Of a DNA stretch of 64,000 nucleotides, positions 1 through 13,635 are shown in pieces. Below the pieces are notes generated by a model that had not been told where the DNA came from, did not search any database, and saw only the letters and a program-made list of their open reading frames with translations. The position numbers and the translations under genes were made by a program. Where the stretch lies: assembly GCA_949317995.1 (NCBI GenBank), contig OX439037.1, forward strand, positions 55,586,080 through 55,650,079. Direction: 5' to 3'. Position 1 is the stretch's first letter, and every line of letters starts with the position of its first letter. This stretch comes from Acholoe squamosa. Lineage: Eukaryota; Annelida; Polychaeta; Phyllodocida; Polynoidae.

Positions 1-880
1 TCATGCATTGTGTCTACCGAGCTGATACTCCCCGTAAGATGCCCCAATGCAGTGCTGGGGAATGGAATATTTTTGGAATATTTGACTAAAAGAAACATAA
101 GCCTGGAGGAATTATCGAGCCTTTAAGAGGATAAAAAGGTAGCTCACAAGTTATTACACGAATAAAACAAGCATACAATGTACAATATGTGCTGGTTGGC
201 AGGTTCTGTTCTTCTCCTGTGTGGGGGACAGATGGCCTTTGCAAGCCTCATCCCAACTCACACCTCCAAGGAGCCTTGCAGCACCTGAGGCATTTTCCCT
301 CCAGAATATACTTTATACGCAGGTGCTCAGCCCTGTGAACAATGTGCACTGGTATTGGCAGGCGAATGTGCAACCACAATATATCGTGAAATTGTTGTCT
401 TACAATGCATATCGCCAATGAGAATATGTGGTAGAAGTAGAAATAAAGAATCTTGTGGATTTGGGTTACTGAAGATGGAAATTGTTGAAGAAAACGCTGA
501 CGTTTAAGAATAGTCTCTCATTCTTGAACACATACTCCCTGCCCTGACTTCCATTCGCCTGATTAAATAACTACAGTATATAGGGTAGAAAATATGTCTG
601 ATATTATGAAAAGGTCCATGTTAAGGCATGACAATTAGTACACGGTGAATGTTAGTAATTACTATAATCTAACCTCTATATGTCGAAGGCAGCTACATGT
701 GAGTGGGTGTCTACTTTGTGGTCGCCAATACATGCTGTAGGCCATATACCTGTGGCACGTTTCTTTGTACACAGCTCTCTGACATGCAAAACACTGACCC
801 CCAAGTTTACTTGTTTTTTTTCATTTTTCCCCTCCCATCTTGTCTGATCAACAGTAAGGTCTATTTGAGACTGGACCTAT

Positions 881-955
881 TTAGGCATACAGCACACAGA
901 TTTGTGAGGATTGACATTTAGGCATACAACACACAGCTTTGTGAGGATTGACATA
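881..955. repeat. Two-unit tandem repeat, 37-bp period
   Basis: Two adjacent copies beginning aggcatacarcacacag and ending gtgaggattgacat differ at only a few positions. This is a small local duplication with no coding signal. Confidence 0.8.
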
Positions 956-2576
956 TACTGTCTCTTGCTTCGTCTAGCTCTTTGATGTACAGGAGATGGT
1001 GTATGGGCTGAAGGTTCTTTGTAGCTCGGCAAAAAGCAATAGTTGGAAAGCATAAGATATAATATGTGAAATAAAATGAAAATGCTGTAATCCAATTCGG
1101 CTAAAGTCACAGGCCTTATTTTCTCTTAAGTCCTTTAAATGAGTACGTTTATTTGCCACATATATTTTCTAATTAAGAATGGTTACTGTAATACCCCTTG
1201 TATAAGCGAGGTATTAGAGTATATTCTGAAAATAAGAAAAAAAAATTATCTTTTGGTTGTGTATGATGGAAGGATGTGAGGCAAAGAATACAGAGAAGAT
1301 AATTGGGATAGAGCCGTTGTACAGCATGCATATTGATGAAAATGATTGATAAGGCGTGTTTGATGAGGTTTGAATGGCTGCTGTGTTGGCAGTTAATCGT
1401 AAGTGCATGATATAGATATGAAGCATTGCTTTACGCTTTCCATTATTAATTTCCCAGATCAGAATTTCACTGTCATCTGCGTACGAAGGATAACGTATGT
1501 ATTAGGGAAATACATTACAAAGGCATCTTCCTTTGGTGATAAGACCTAAAGATCTTAACAAAGAAGGAACAAAGAGAACAAATGAAGTGATTCTCAGATT
1601 ATGTCTCAGATGTTTGGCATCAAAGACGAACACTGTAGGACTGCTCTAGGCATTCCATGTAGAATTCACATCAAAATGAACAGGTCAATAACGGGATAGG
1701 CGGGATGCTAACAATTGTGAAAGCTGTGTCCCTTCCAAAGCCTATAAGACACGTCGGCCTTCAGATATCTATATGCATGCATAAATCAGGGTCTGTAGGG
1801 GACATTTCCACCGGAAACTGTCAGTCAAAGTGATTAGGTATGAATTGGACCTCATTGAACATTGTCGGATCTAGATAGACTTCAACCTACTAGATGTAGA
1901 ATCGTTTTGTTCATAAAGCCATTGTAACATTTAGGGTCTGACCAATGACAATAAGGGTTTACAAACCGTACAGGACGTCCTTTTCTAATATATTACCATC
2001 ACTCCCAGCCCCACAACTCCATGCTATTCCTATAGAAATTTTAGTACGACTTGGAAGTGCAGTCGTAAATAACCACCACACCTACTCCCACAAAAGGTGG
2101 GAGCCTTCATTGCTAGATGCTGAAATAGAGTATCTTATACTTAACCATATATCAAACTGTTGATAATATTAATACTTATTTCTTTTTGTGAAAGTCTGCT
2201 GCATGTACATGTAATGTAATTCCAACTTCACTTATACGTAGGTGATGGTTTATGGATTTACATGCATGCTCGTCGTTTGGGTCGCAGGTCGGCTATATGG
2301 AATTCTCTATATCAGCATGTTCCTTCCATCTATAAAACAGGACCTCATACCCAGACGTCTATTGCCGGGACATAAACCTACTATAGGTGGTGAATGCGAT
2401 TGCCTCATACATTTTGGTCAGGCTTCTATCACCGACTCGCTGAGATTCTCTGTACAGACAGAATTTATACTCCAATCAATTCAGTCCATCTCAAATGCAC
2501 TGGTACTCAGGGGAGCAGACATGTCTTAACCTTGGGTGTCAGCCATAAACTCACCAGACCTCTCAGAGGACATCCC

Positions 2577-2590
2577 GTTTCCATGGTAAC
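2577..2590. promoter_or_regulatory. RFX X-box-like palindrome
   Basis: The sequence GTTTCCATGGTAAC has the CCATGG core and one perfect GTTACC half-site of the RFX X-box. It is one of four similar sites in the window (also 4792, 21373 and 25843). Function is inferred from the motif alone. Confidence 0.35.
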
Positions 2591-4791
2591 AGCAGTGGAA
2601 GATACTAAGTCCCCAAATTACTGCGACTTAGACATCTCTTTGGCTCCTGTCCCTACCGCTGTGGCTGCAGTTATGATGCCTTCCTTAGTCCTTCAACCAT
2701 TTAAGGACCCCATGACGTTTCAAAGCTCATGTTATTGGTCATGTAACGGTGCATGTGTCTTTCTGGCACGACTTACAGGGTGCAGTCGTAGCATTTTAAG
2801 AAATAACACCAGGAGTGACTCGTTGACCAGTGGTGAATCATTGCATCATCCCAACCCGTTGGAAGTAAATCAACTCTATGTAACTGGCAAAACTGTATGA
2901 CTGTATAACTTTAACCGAGCCTTTGGTGGGGCCCGTTGATAGCACGGAGGCTCGCATCACAAGTTGGATAAGGAATTAGTAGAGAAAGAGAAACTCAAGG
3001 TCAGTAAGAGTTGCTCATGGTCCTATGTGAAATGAGAAAAAAAAAGATATGTTACTGAGTTTGCTATCTATGTATAGAATTACAGTTTGATATATTACTA
3101 AAGGGATTCTACAATTGACTTCGTTAATTCAGGTTACAATGGGAAATGGTCCTGGGTTACAACCCAGGCGTTAAGCCAGGCAATTCCTTGGATATACTGG
3201 TGTGGTTCAAAATTAAAATCATATATGATTTAACCCTTACACTTTGTCTCTAGACCAGGAACAAATAAGCAAATGGTGATCTCAGAGGGAGCCCATCCGC
3301 GGGATGGAATATGTGTGTTACACCGGTCCCAGTCTAAACGATAACTGTCGATTTAGGAGCCGGCATCCTGTAAGTCAACCTCACCAAAGTGTGATGCAGT
3401 AGATGCAATCCAATGCCCGACTGAGGAGGTTTCAAGACCCTCAGTCTTACCATATTCTCATCCCTCGAAAACCGCTGTATAAGGTCTAAAGACTACATGC
3501 CTTTGGCAAGGCACGATCCTTTGTAATGCATTTAATGTACTTGCTTCTATCGCGGTCCTATGTCTACTATGATTGTGTGCTGCTTTGCGTCCTGCTAAAA
3601 TACCATTCACAAGATATTTACACGTCCTCTTAGAAAAGAAATCTTACGAATAGGAATCTCTACTTTCCCTCAGATTCCTCTTAACCTCCTTTGATCCCAC
3701 CTAGCCCGTAGAGCCTAGCTACTTCAGGTCACCCCAGTGAACTACTGGCTCTCCATTTCTACCCCTTCATGTTTCCAATTATTATAATTGGGTAGGGCCC
3801 TGCCTCTGCCCTTCCTCTATACAGTGCCCCACAGGAACACCTGCCAGTGCCAGTGGGAAGCAGCTGAGTGCCAGTGGGTCTGATTGTGGTGGACAATGGT
3901 CACTAAATGACCCCCACAGCCTATGATAAAGGGCTCTATATACAGAGAGGCTGTCACATACCTACCTGACAGCTGTATGGGTTATTTAGGGTTTCTCAGA
4001 ATTCAGAAAGAGCGTAGGTGTAAACTAACAACAAATCAGTTGCACTTAACATATTATTGTTTACAATAGTAAAAGTGAAAATAGGGACTTGGTGGTTGTA
4101 CAAAGCAGGCCTGAGATGAGGCTGAGAAGAAGACCCAGACTTAGAAGATAGCTTGAAATGGAAGGTTCATATCCTAAACATTTCAGTATTTTCTTGTAGA
4201 GGAGGCTTTGAACTTTTACATGGACTTAAGATTTTCATTGGGAAATTTAACACCAAAATCGAAAATATGTTTTAGTATTGGCTACAGGTACACTTTATGG
4301 TCATTTGGACACAAAATCCATGATTTACTTTACATATTTACTGTGATTCTTCATGTTGACTATGTTCCTGGGTAAATAAATGTTCCCTTCTTTCATGTAT
4401 AGCTCTGATCAAAACCATAGAAATTATAGAAACTGGTAAAAACATACATTATTCATGCCACTTTAAAATCATCCTTGGCCCCATTATCATGCTGAATGCA
4501 GGGTTAGAAATGACCACAGTCCTACATATAGGCCTGAGGCCATAAGGAGTGCAGTCTTCAACCCGAAAAGCATTGCCCTTGTTGTTTTTTATTAGCCACA
4601 ATCATTGGCGGGGACCTCATACCTATAAAGGTGGCATCAACCGCACTTACCATCTTTGAACAGACATTTAGATATACATACAATGACCATTATGACCATT
4701 CATGAACAATGTAGGCCTGCACCAACCTTGACACCCAGTTATGCGAATTTATAAAGACATTCATCCCGAAATTGCCGAGATATGACATCCT

Positions 4792-4805
4792 GTTGCCATG
4801 GTAAT
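4792..4805. promoter_or_regulatory. RFX X-box-like palindrome
   Basis: The sequence GTTGCCATGGTAAT carries one perfect GTTGCC half-site and a one-base-off second half around CCATGG. It lies about 120 bp upstream of an inverted-repeat element. Motif evidence only. Confidence 0.35.
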
Positions 4806-4924
4806 ACTTCATTTATGAATGCAAATTATGCTCTGATAGAAAATCCTTACCACCTACATTGTTTTCTTTCTAGACCATACGTAAATAAAGGGACTCCTGC
4901 CAGATTTAACAGAAATTCCTATAT

Positions 4925-5289
4925 CTGGAGGGTGTTGCTCCTATGGTAAAAAGAGCTGTCAGTAGGTACCCTCTTTTCAAAAGAAGTCACGCTCTGCTTC
5001 ACCATTCAACTTGCACTCACCACATTAGTCTGAAAAGTCACCTGCCTTGTTTAAAACAGAGAGAGCTGCACTATCATGTACCTACTCAGGTCACACACTC
5101 TATAGTATATTATACTGACTGACTTCTCCCAACTAGGTACCTACTCAAATCCCCTTTTTGAGCATGGTACTTGAATGTCCACTTGTAAGCAACAAAAGGG
5201 ACAAGTTATAGCTACATGAAAAGAAAGGACTGGAAACAAGGGCATTTTTAGCCAGCTCTTCCTTTTACTATAGGAGCAACACCCTCCTG
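4925..5289. mobile_element. MITE family A, copy 1 (about 361 bp)
   Basis: The element starts with GGAGGGTGTTGCTCCTAT at 4927 and ends with the reverse complement (ATAGGAGCAACACCCTCC) at 5287. The terminal inverted repeats are about 25 bp with one mismatch. A second copy of identical length and orientation lies at 60954-61314, and both share the inner sequence, including a CTACTCA-rich centre. There is no coding capacity and no clear target-site duplication; the bases just outside are CT on the left and TG on the right. The outer CTGGAGGGT end resembles MITE family B (30960 and 53436), suggesting related transposases. The superfamily is not assigned. Confidence 0.85.
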
Positions 5290-5804
5290 ACCGTTGCACG
5301 ATGGCCTAGGTCTCAGTAGAGGACATGAAGTAACTACATAATGTTGCTTCCAAGGGCTTTAGCACTTTAAAAATACGCACCGGAGAGTTAAGCTGCATGA
5401 GTAGTATAGTGCCCTGTAGATCAGATGAGTATTTCCTCATTTCTGCCCAGAAATAACCAACCATAGCAGCCCACTTGCACCCAACGCTAGAGTATATTCC
5501 CCAGAGATTCATTGCTCTGGTAGCAATACTTTACATACATGTAATATATTGGCAAGGTAGTGTGACCAGGGAGTTATTGACATGAAATAGTGCACAGAGA
5601 AGGGCAGTAGATGATAGCGGTGTACACGCTCTCTTGCATGCCCTGAGCAGTACGTGAGTTTATTCCTGGATGAGCAGTTCACCTTGATGAGATGCTCCCT
5701 TGTGCCCTTCATGTGACAGAGGATCAGATGGCAGTGAGCTCTGTCGAGAACTACCATGCAACTCTGTAGCCCTGCATAAAGCTGCCAAGGGCAGATGGAG
5801 AGAG

Positions 5805-5912
5805 ATGGAAAAGAAGGAGAGACAGACAGAGAGACAGACAGACAGAGAGACAGAGACAGACAGACAGAAAGAGAGAGACAGAGAGAGACAGAGAGAAGAC
5901 TGAGAGAAAGGA
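5805..5912. repeat. GACA/GAGA microsatellite
   Basis: A purine-rich run of gaca, gaga and agac units with few interruptions. Open frames across it on either strand (Ser/Leu-rich or Arg/Glu-rich) are simple-repeat artefacts. Confidence 0.9.
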
Positions 5913-6030
5913 TTAGTTGAGATAGAGACAGGAAAGAGACCAATAAATAAGCATCAATGTGTGTATGTGTATACATGCTAGAGGTACATTTAACCTGACG
6001 CAATGGATGTTTGTTTTACCATTTTGCTTC

Positions 6031-6219
6031 AGTGGTTTTTCATTGTGAAGCCTTGTGTCCACAGGGCGACATAATTGGTATTGACAACATTTCTCGACGA
6101 CAAAAATCAAAAATGTTAGATATTATCGTCGGAAATGGACGAGAAACGTCTTTTATCATCGAGAAATTTGTCGGCACCCAATTATATCGCCATGTGGACA
6201 TCAGGCTTGAACCATTGCT
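6031..6219. repeat. Imperfect long hairpin, MITE-like
   Basis: The left arm runs from about 6031 through GGGCGACATAATTGG to ATTTCTCGACGACAAAA near 6102. The right arm (6160-6219) contains the reverse complement with scattered differences (CCAATTATATCGCC, TTCTCGATGAT). Arms are roughly 70-80 bp around a loop of about 50 bp. No target-site duplication is obvious. It resembles an old foldback MITE and could yield dsRNA if transcribed within the intron. Confidence 0.6.
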
Positions 6220-9200
6220 GTTAGAAATTCACCTATGATCGTTTTTGTCATGAAGTAGAAAAGACAAACCATGGCCCAGGTCATTTTCCTCTATAATGTA
6301 TCTGTACCTGTGTTTGTACACGGAGAGATTGTGATAAGCAGATTGAATATTTTGTGTATGACACCTGCATTTAAGGATTTAAGCTATTGCATGAAGGCAA
6401 GCTTAGATAAACAGAAGCATTGATCCAGACAGAGAAACAGACAGAGAAAAGGACAGAGATGACAACTAATTCTGCGATGGACATCGTTATAGCGAGACTA
6501 GCTTCTGTAGATAGTCGTCTTTCACTTCTCTGGTGGCTTGCAACTTTGAGGAATAAATACAGTAGATCTTAACAGAACGTACCTTTGTGGCAAGCACTAA
6601 ATTGTTCCATGGGCAAGGTCCGTGTTCACTACATCCTATTATTCATCCTTGCAGAAACCTTGAAGCAACGTGCACACTTATCTTTGATGATTACCATTAT
6701 ATAAGCAAAGGAAGAATTACATATTCCCTCGGTTATAGAGTTAACCCTTCATGCAACAAGAAGTCATGGAAAGTACTGGGATCTAAATGTACAAAGTAGG
6801 GGCTTTTATTACCGTGGTGAGGCGCCCATAGTGGAGGGTGTAACGGACTGTCCTTGAAATTGCCTCTGCATGCTAACCCATAATGAGTTCACGTATTATG
6901 GCTTTCTAACGCCCCCTCACATCCCAATACCTGTCCCTCCTAACCCACCCAACGACGTCGATTGGTCATTTCAGATGGCGGAAATGCTCCTGCGCTTGAT
7001 AAGTGGGCGACAGTTGAGCTATAAAAGTGACGGAGACAGGTGGGATCTGGTCGGGCAGGGTAGACGTTGTAGGGTACTGATCTGTGATGTAGATAACCTG
7101 CTACCTCCTCCAGACCACCTCGCAGCCCACCTCTATTCTCCTCAATAGGGCCGTCAGTGAATAGGCCCCACAGGAGGAATAAGTAGCTGTTAAGCAGGCC
7201 TTGGATACTACCTCAGCCACTGGCCATACAGCTAAGAAGTACCAGAGACTGCCCTTCTCATTTTGAGAAATATTCCATTTCTTACAAGAGGAGCTATGCA
7301 AAAGAAATAAGCGTTGTAAGATATTTACTTGGGACGAATGATATTAAGAAATGCTATTCTTAAAAAAAACAAAGAAACAAAAAAAAAAAACTGCTCAGTC
7401 ACGTGACATGTTATGTAAGCAAGATATTTATTTTGCAGGAAAGAGTGTCATCCTTTGGCTCCGTTGGTCAACTCAACAATGCTTATCTGTACCATGAGCT
7501 TTATAAACAGGACTTGAGTTAATATATTTGCAAGATATCCTAATCACACTACACAAAAGATTGGCTGGAATCAAGTTACGAGTTCTTAGGATGTAGTGAA
7601 ATTGAATCACACTATAAAGATACTTCAGTTAACATGATTTTACAAGGGCTAAAAACCATAAAGAGCTCTTAGAAAAATAGTTTTGCGACTTTTGTATACA
7701 CAGTATGAGTGTGACATAATCAAGTATTTGCCCAGCTGGAGCAAGCAGTTATTTTCTCTAGGTGTCAGAATCACAGTCATCTCAGTCTACAAGGTGTATA
7801 ATAAATCAATCTAGGTCTAAGGCAAGGGGCAAAAGGGTTGGCTATGTGTAAAAGGAGCAATACGCCATAATGTATACTCCAGTATCCTTACCCCTTTTAA
7901 GCAGAATGAATTCTACCAATGTAATATAGCGATCGACATCTAAGATACAAACCTTACACTTCTTCTCACCAACCCACTCTTGATTAATAACCCCAGGACG
8001 GGAAAAAATGAAAGCCAGTAGCGTGTAAAAAGAATCAATAATGTCTATTGTCTCAGTAGTATCTCTGCTTGTTAGGACAGAGTGATAAGCCGCTGTCCTA
8101 ATACGCTGGTCCTTGTCCCTTAAGGTAGTTTTTTTCTTCTGGTCAATTCTTACAAATCTGGCCAGATTTTTCTTATTATTATTATTTCACATTATTGCAG
8201 TATCAATCTAGGAAGGAAAAACGAATTACATTCTTTGCAGTGAAGCTGCTTATGGTGCACAATTTATAAAGACGAACATACAAAATCCTACTCTATTTTC
8301 CTGTCAGACTTTGGCCAAACTCGCGGGAATCTACCCCATACTTTGTGCTCCGCTGTAGCTGGTGAGAGCTCGTGGGACTGAGCTGCTCCTCACAAAAGGT
8401 GCCAACCGACAGCGAAGAGCAGCTCCCACCACGGGAAGGCGGCCATGAGCTACTCAATGGTTATAATATATGTACATGCGGCAATCAATATCAGGGTATT
8501 GTCCCTCCACATCCTTTTGTAGCCTTCACTCCGACGCACTATTCGCCACCCCATTCCAATGCATACCATTCCCTTTCTTCTATAGCATGTATGCATCATA
8601 CATATTTCCCGGCCACTGTTATCGTGTAGACGACTGGTCCCATGTAACTCCCAGAATTTAGGTGGGAGCTCGCTGATAGGGTCCTCCATTCTAGGGATGT
8701 CTTGCTGTTAATTAAAGTTTCAAGTTCCATCTCAGTGCAAAGCTATTTCGAACAGAGAAAATGGGGTATAATATATTAAAACTCCAGCATATTGAAGTGA
8801 TCTGTACCACATTATTTTGCGTAGTTTAAGAGAATATTTCCCAAAGATTGTCTTCCTCATTCCTAGAGTATTTTGTTCTTTGTCACATTCTTATCCGTTT
8901 GTCCGTTAGGTGATAGTTTAGCCCAATTTCCTAAATACATATTGTTGGATACGTCATGTATAGTTAGTCATTAATTAGTTTTATTAAGCATTAAGCTGGT
9001 AAGGTCAAAGAGTGTATGAAGATGTTTCATTATTCTAAGTGGCTACTAATTGATAAATTCCAGATGTTCTGTCGTCATGCGTAAATTGGAAGTTCACATT
9101 GTGCACATGCCATTTCCTGGTCTGTTGGGGGGGGGGGGTCAATAGAGTCATAAACGACATTTCACTCAATGAACTGTGCCTTTAATATTTCAGGTTCATA

Positions 9201-11664
9201 CGTTCCACCAGTTAAGTATATATCATAGAAATGGATAGATATCTCTGCCAGTCTCATGTGCACTCTTTCTACTCTGGTATACCTTGTATATTCAGCAGTG
9301 TCTACTGGCTATAACCCTCCATCATATGCTGTAGAGACAAGATCATGCACTTTGTGGATGATTTTCTATGCATAATGGACATTTCCAATTAGGTTATTGC
9401 ATTAGTTTGCAATAATATTGGTTTGCCTCACGCCATAGTTTTTCTTTAGTGTTACTATGATATTTTTCTACATTTCTAGGATTTTGAATTGGATATCTTC
9501 TCAAAGAAGAATATAGTAGCACTGTTTGTGAACGTTTCTTAAGTGGTCAATTTCTTTCTTACAGTTAGGAGCAGGTACTATATATTTTCCAGCACCACAG
9601 GGTAAATTTCAAACACCTTCAGATGGGTTTCCTTAAGAGTTCTTGGACTTTTGGAAAGACAAACATTTCTAGACACCTTGTCCCTCCCACTCTCCATCAT
9701 TTTATCTGCTCCCTGCTTCAGTCGTCGATTAATTTTGATACATGGGACGCTGGCCTCGTATTGCAATAACCGTGTCTGTACCTTGTCTGAGTAATATTGC
9801 AATATAGCTTTATCAAGAATCAATGATGAAATGATTTCAGTTCATGACTTTCTAATAATACTATCTCTGTAACATTTACTTTCATCTCCCTACCCCTTCT
9901 TCTGGAATCCACATCCTGGCTTTCTTCAACACACCTCTTTCGCAGAGATAATTTCCCTCCGGCCTCTTATGTACGCTCCTTCTTTAATTATCCTCTTTAT
10001 CTGAGCTTTCCGATAGCTGCCACCTCAATGACTGTCTTCCTGTAAACCCCCCCTCCCCTCCTTTATCCCTGTCTCCTCAGTACCTAAGCCTGCTGCAGGT
10101 GCATTCCCTTTACATGGGACTCTTTTTACCTGTACTAGTCTGCTGGTGATGGGGTTACTGGGCTTTAATCATGGCCTGCCAGTGAAGCCTCGTTTTCGCG
10201 CGGGCCGTGATAACCTTTCTCCCCCTAACCTCTGCCTCCCCATCCCCCTACCCACTTTTGCCTGTCTGTACACCCCCCTCCCAACACTTCCATACCCCAG
10301 TGGGACAAGCAATCCACGCCCGCAGGTGGTGACGCTGGGCAAGCCCAATGGAATTTAGTCTCAGTAATGGAGCTCGTTTTTCATGGAGCACAGCGGTTAA
10401 TGCTGACTTAGACAGTTTTTGGGACCACAGCTAGGGGCTTTGAATCGTATTTTTCAAGTTGAACGGATCTACTGATAATGTATCCTGTTTTATATTTAGT
10501 AGTGTAGTTATAATTATATGACTTAGCTAGTAATGTTTAGAGACGCATGTTTATCTGTTGCCATCCAAAGGATTCCACTGTGTCAGTTCAGTCTAGTATA
10601 TTCAATTTATATGATGTCCAATGAAAGGATGAGAATGTGTCATTTTTTAAATTTGCCTCTCCATATCAAAGCAAAATAAAAGGTCACCTAAATTGCCGAT
10701 TGGAATTAGAATTCCAGGGACACAGAAAGGAAGCGGAAAGAGATTAATGTTTCAAAAATAAATCATAGTAGAAAGTAGCTCTCCCAAAATGGGTTTATTC
10801 TATAAGATTAAAACGTGCAGAGCTTTCGAAGTTATTTTTTCAATGAATATTCTGGTCCCTTGCCCCGTATCCTACACAGAAGACAGAGTGGCAGGGACCA
10901 TGGAATGTTAATTATAAACATATATTCTATCACCACTACAGGAGACACAGAGACACATGTTTGTCTGTTGCCATACATGCAATTCATGGAGCAAATTTAG
11001 GTCTTTCAGATTTCACCTTTTGGATTCTTTATTCCAGAAAGGGCACAATTAGGGTCAGGATAAGGAATGTGAATGAGATTATACTAAGAAGAATTACAAA
11101 TATTTTGCAGTTTGTCCCACTATCATCTATTATATCCATCACCATAAATGGGAGGTCTCTATGCAGGGCTTCACTCTGGCACACATTGTTATCATCAGAA
11201 CCACTACTGCACTAGTCCTTTGCACATAGGTATGCTAGCTAAGCCTACTAAGGTAGTTGCCTTTAGTCTACTGCCTCCATGGTGTTATGAGCGACTGGTA
11301 AACCAATACAGAATCTATATTGAGTGATGATAGGTAAGATGGGGATGGTATAAGGTGTGCTGAGATAATGGAAAAGAGTGGCATGGACCTGATGGTAAAC
11401 AGGGGAGGTGTTTGGATCAGGTGTCATTGTTTATATTACTGATGTTGACCTATAGTGGTGCCACCTTGAATGGGATACCCCCCAGATGGCGGCCTTTACC
11501 TGCACACAGCACAACGATCACTAAGCTGTTATGAGGTGGTTACCACTTTCTCTCCTATAAGACAATAGACTCCACTTTATCACACAATTCAGGGTTGAAA
11601 AATAGTTTAGATAAGATAAAGTGTCTACAGGGAGACTTCATTCCTTGTAGCATTCCAAACTGTA

Positions 11665-12543
11665 CACTGCAAAAATAGTGTTTAGACTTCAAACATGTTT
11701 AGGTCTAAACATGTTTAAAATCTAAAAACATAGGTCAGTTAGGTGTCTCATTAACTACACATTTAGAAAATAAACATTTCTATTCTAAATATATAAACAT
11801 TTTTGCTAAACATGTTTAGATAATTAGAGTTTAAACGCATTGAAATCTAGGTGTTTAGATTTAAACATTAATATGTTAAGACACTTGTATGTCAGATACA
11901 CACCAGGTAGCAGCAAATCTGTGAATGGACTTTAAGCACACAATCACAATCAATTGTGACAAATGTCCCCAAATCGATCTTGGTTTCATTTCATAGAATA
12001 TCAAGAGAATAATAATGGCAATACAGAAATGACTGAATTCACCTTACACCACCGACATTGGCATAAAATAATGGATAGTTTTCATGACTGATGCCTAATT
12101 CGTGTTATTTTGTAAAGGCTAAAGCAATGTCATGCCTGCCAAGCAGTTGTACTTTCTCAAGTCTCTCATTCTAATGTGGTGTGTATAAATGAATGTATAT
12201 ACCCATGGCTAACATCTTTGGAGACTTCTAAATAGCTGATGTCCCCCACAAGATAAATAAGACAACAAATAAAAGATAAATATTTTCTTAATGCAAACAT
12301 CTGCAACCCCTAAATTTTCATCAAACCATTTAGACATCTAAACATAAAATTTCATAAACACCTAAACAAAATAATTTATGGATATATTAACACAAAGCTT
12401 TAAACCTAAACACCTAGATTTCTAAACAGTTGAGCTAAACACATTGTTTGGTTAAACATGTTTAGAAACTTAAAGTGACTAGAAAAACGGGACAAGAATA
12501 TGTTTAGAATTGTGTTTAGGATCTAAACACCATTTTTGCAGTG
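11665..12543. mobile_element. TA-flanked MITE with TGTTTAG arrays, copy 1 (879 bp)
   Basis: The ends are CACTGCAAAAATAGTGTTTA and the reverse complement of CACTGCAAAAATGGTGTTTA. A TA dinucleotide sits directly outside each end (11663-11664 and 12544-12545), as expected for a Tc1/mariner-like target duplication. The outer 200-240 bp on each side are crowded with TGTTTAG or CTAAACA motifs, including AAACATGTTT palindromes, while the centre is ordinary A/T-rich sequence. The same layout occurs at 17378-18271. There is no transposase reading frame. Confidence 0.85.
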
Positions 12544-13060
12544 TAGTCTTCCCCGTCTGAAATAATCATTCTACTTTCCATTCCCTGAACCATACATGGG
12601 TTCATGGTATAAAGGAATCTTACCTTCTGTCAAGTTGTACGCCCCCCCCCCCACCACCAGATTTAATCGTTCCCCCGTTCCAGAACAAACGCCTTTAACC
12701 CGACAGAGTTCAGACCTTTCAGTATTATTGTTTTAAATCACCGTAGGCTAATATCATATCCAACCATATTGCGCTGTGGCTACATTAGCCAACCAGCATG
12801 CCTTATCATTATTTTAAGGACACACAGAACACTTCAGCGTTTTCAATCCGTTCTTATGTTCGTCGTCAAAGGTTAAAACAACTATGTAAATCCATGGTAT
12901 GGGGTAGGGAGAAAACCAGAGACAGTTTCATGTTGAAACTGCGTCACATGCCACAGGACTGTCATACTTTACATGCGTTTACGGCAACATCTCTTTCGCT
13001 CCGGTTCGTGGATAATGTACACATGATCAACAAGATCTGAAACATGTGCCTGTAGCTTAA

Positions 13061-13635
13061 GGTGAGGCTCCACTACGCGATTTTTGCTGAAAATCGGAGC
13101 TATGCTCACAAAAGCTAACAAAAACACAGATTATAGAGTGGTATTTGTTATTATTTCAAGCTGTAAATAGAAGATTGAGAGAGCTTTCTGTTTATGTGGG
13201 GAAGGCTTTGTGTACAATCTCAGATAAATTTTTGTTGCCAAAAGATGTTTTTGTTTACTAAATCAAGTTGACCTAATGTAAATATTGCAGACTTTCACAC
13301 TGATGACTCTCTGCAACTCAATTTCAGACAGGTTTGATTTTTACAGTACAAGACCCTGCGATCTGTGTGACTGCTGTGTTGTTATTTATTTTTTTGCTGT
13401 GTTGATGTTTATATATTGAACTCCCACCCAATCACAGAGTCTATGCAGGTGCAGGTTAGTTGGTAAATATGGCACACAAGGAGAGAGATCACCATAAAAT
13501 AACCCCTGAAATCTCATGTTTACAATTTTGAATCTCATGTTTACAATATAGGAATGTCAACACCCTATACCTTAGGCACTATAGAGATAAAATTAGGTGA
13601 GACTGTACCCATAAATGGCGTAGTGGAGCCTCACC
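13061..13635. mobile_element. Harbinger-like MITE with TAA duplication (575 bp)
   Basis: The element begins GGTGAGGCTCCACTACGC and ends with its exact reverse complement, an 18-bp perfect terminal inverted repeat. It is flanked by TAA on both sides (13058-13060 and 13636-13638). A 3-bp TWA duplication is the signature of PIF/Harbinger elements. The interior is A/T-rich with no open frame of note, so it is non-autonomous. Confidence 0.85.

Noticed and set aside
2394..2900. 168-codon plus-strand open frame
   Set aside because: No recognisable domain, biased composition or splice partners; a chance frame in intron DNA.
3151..3168. CCTGGGTTACAACCCAGG stem-loop
   Set aside because: An 8-bp stem is common by chance in this length of DNA.
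10541..10976. Direct repeat of about 26 bp (AGAGACRCATGTTTRTCTGT) 410 bp apart, considered as an LTR pair
   Set aside because: Similarity stops after 26 bp and there are no TG/CA ends, primer site or coding sequence.
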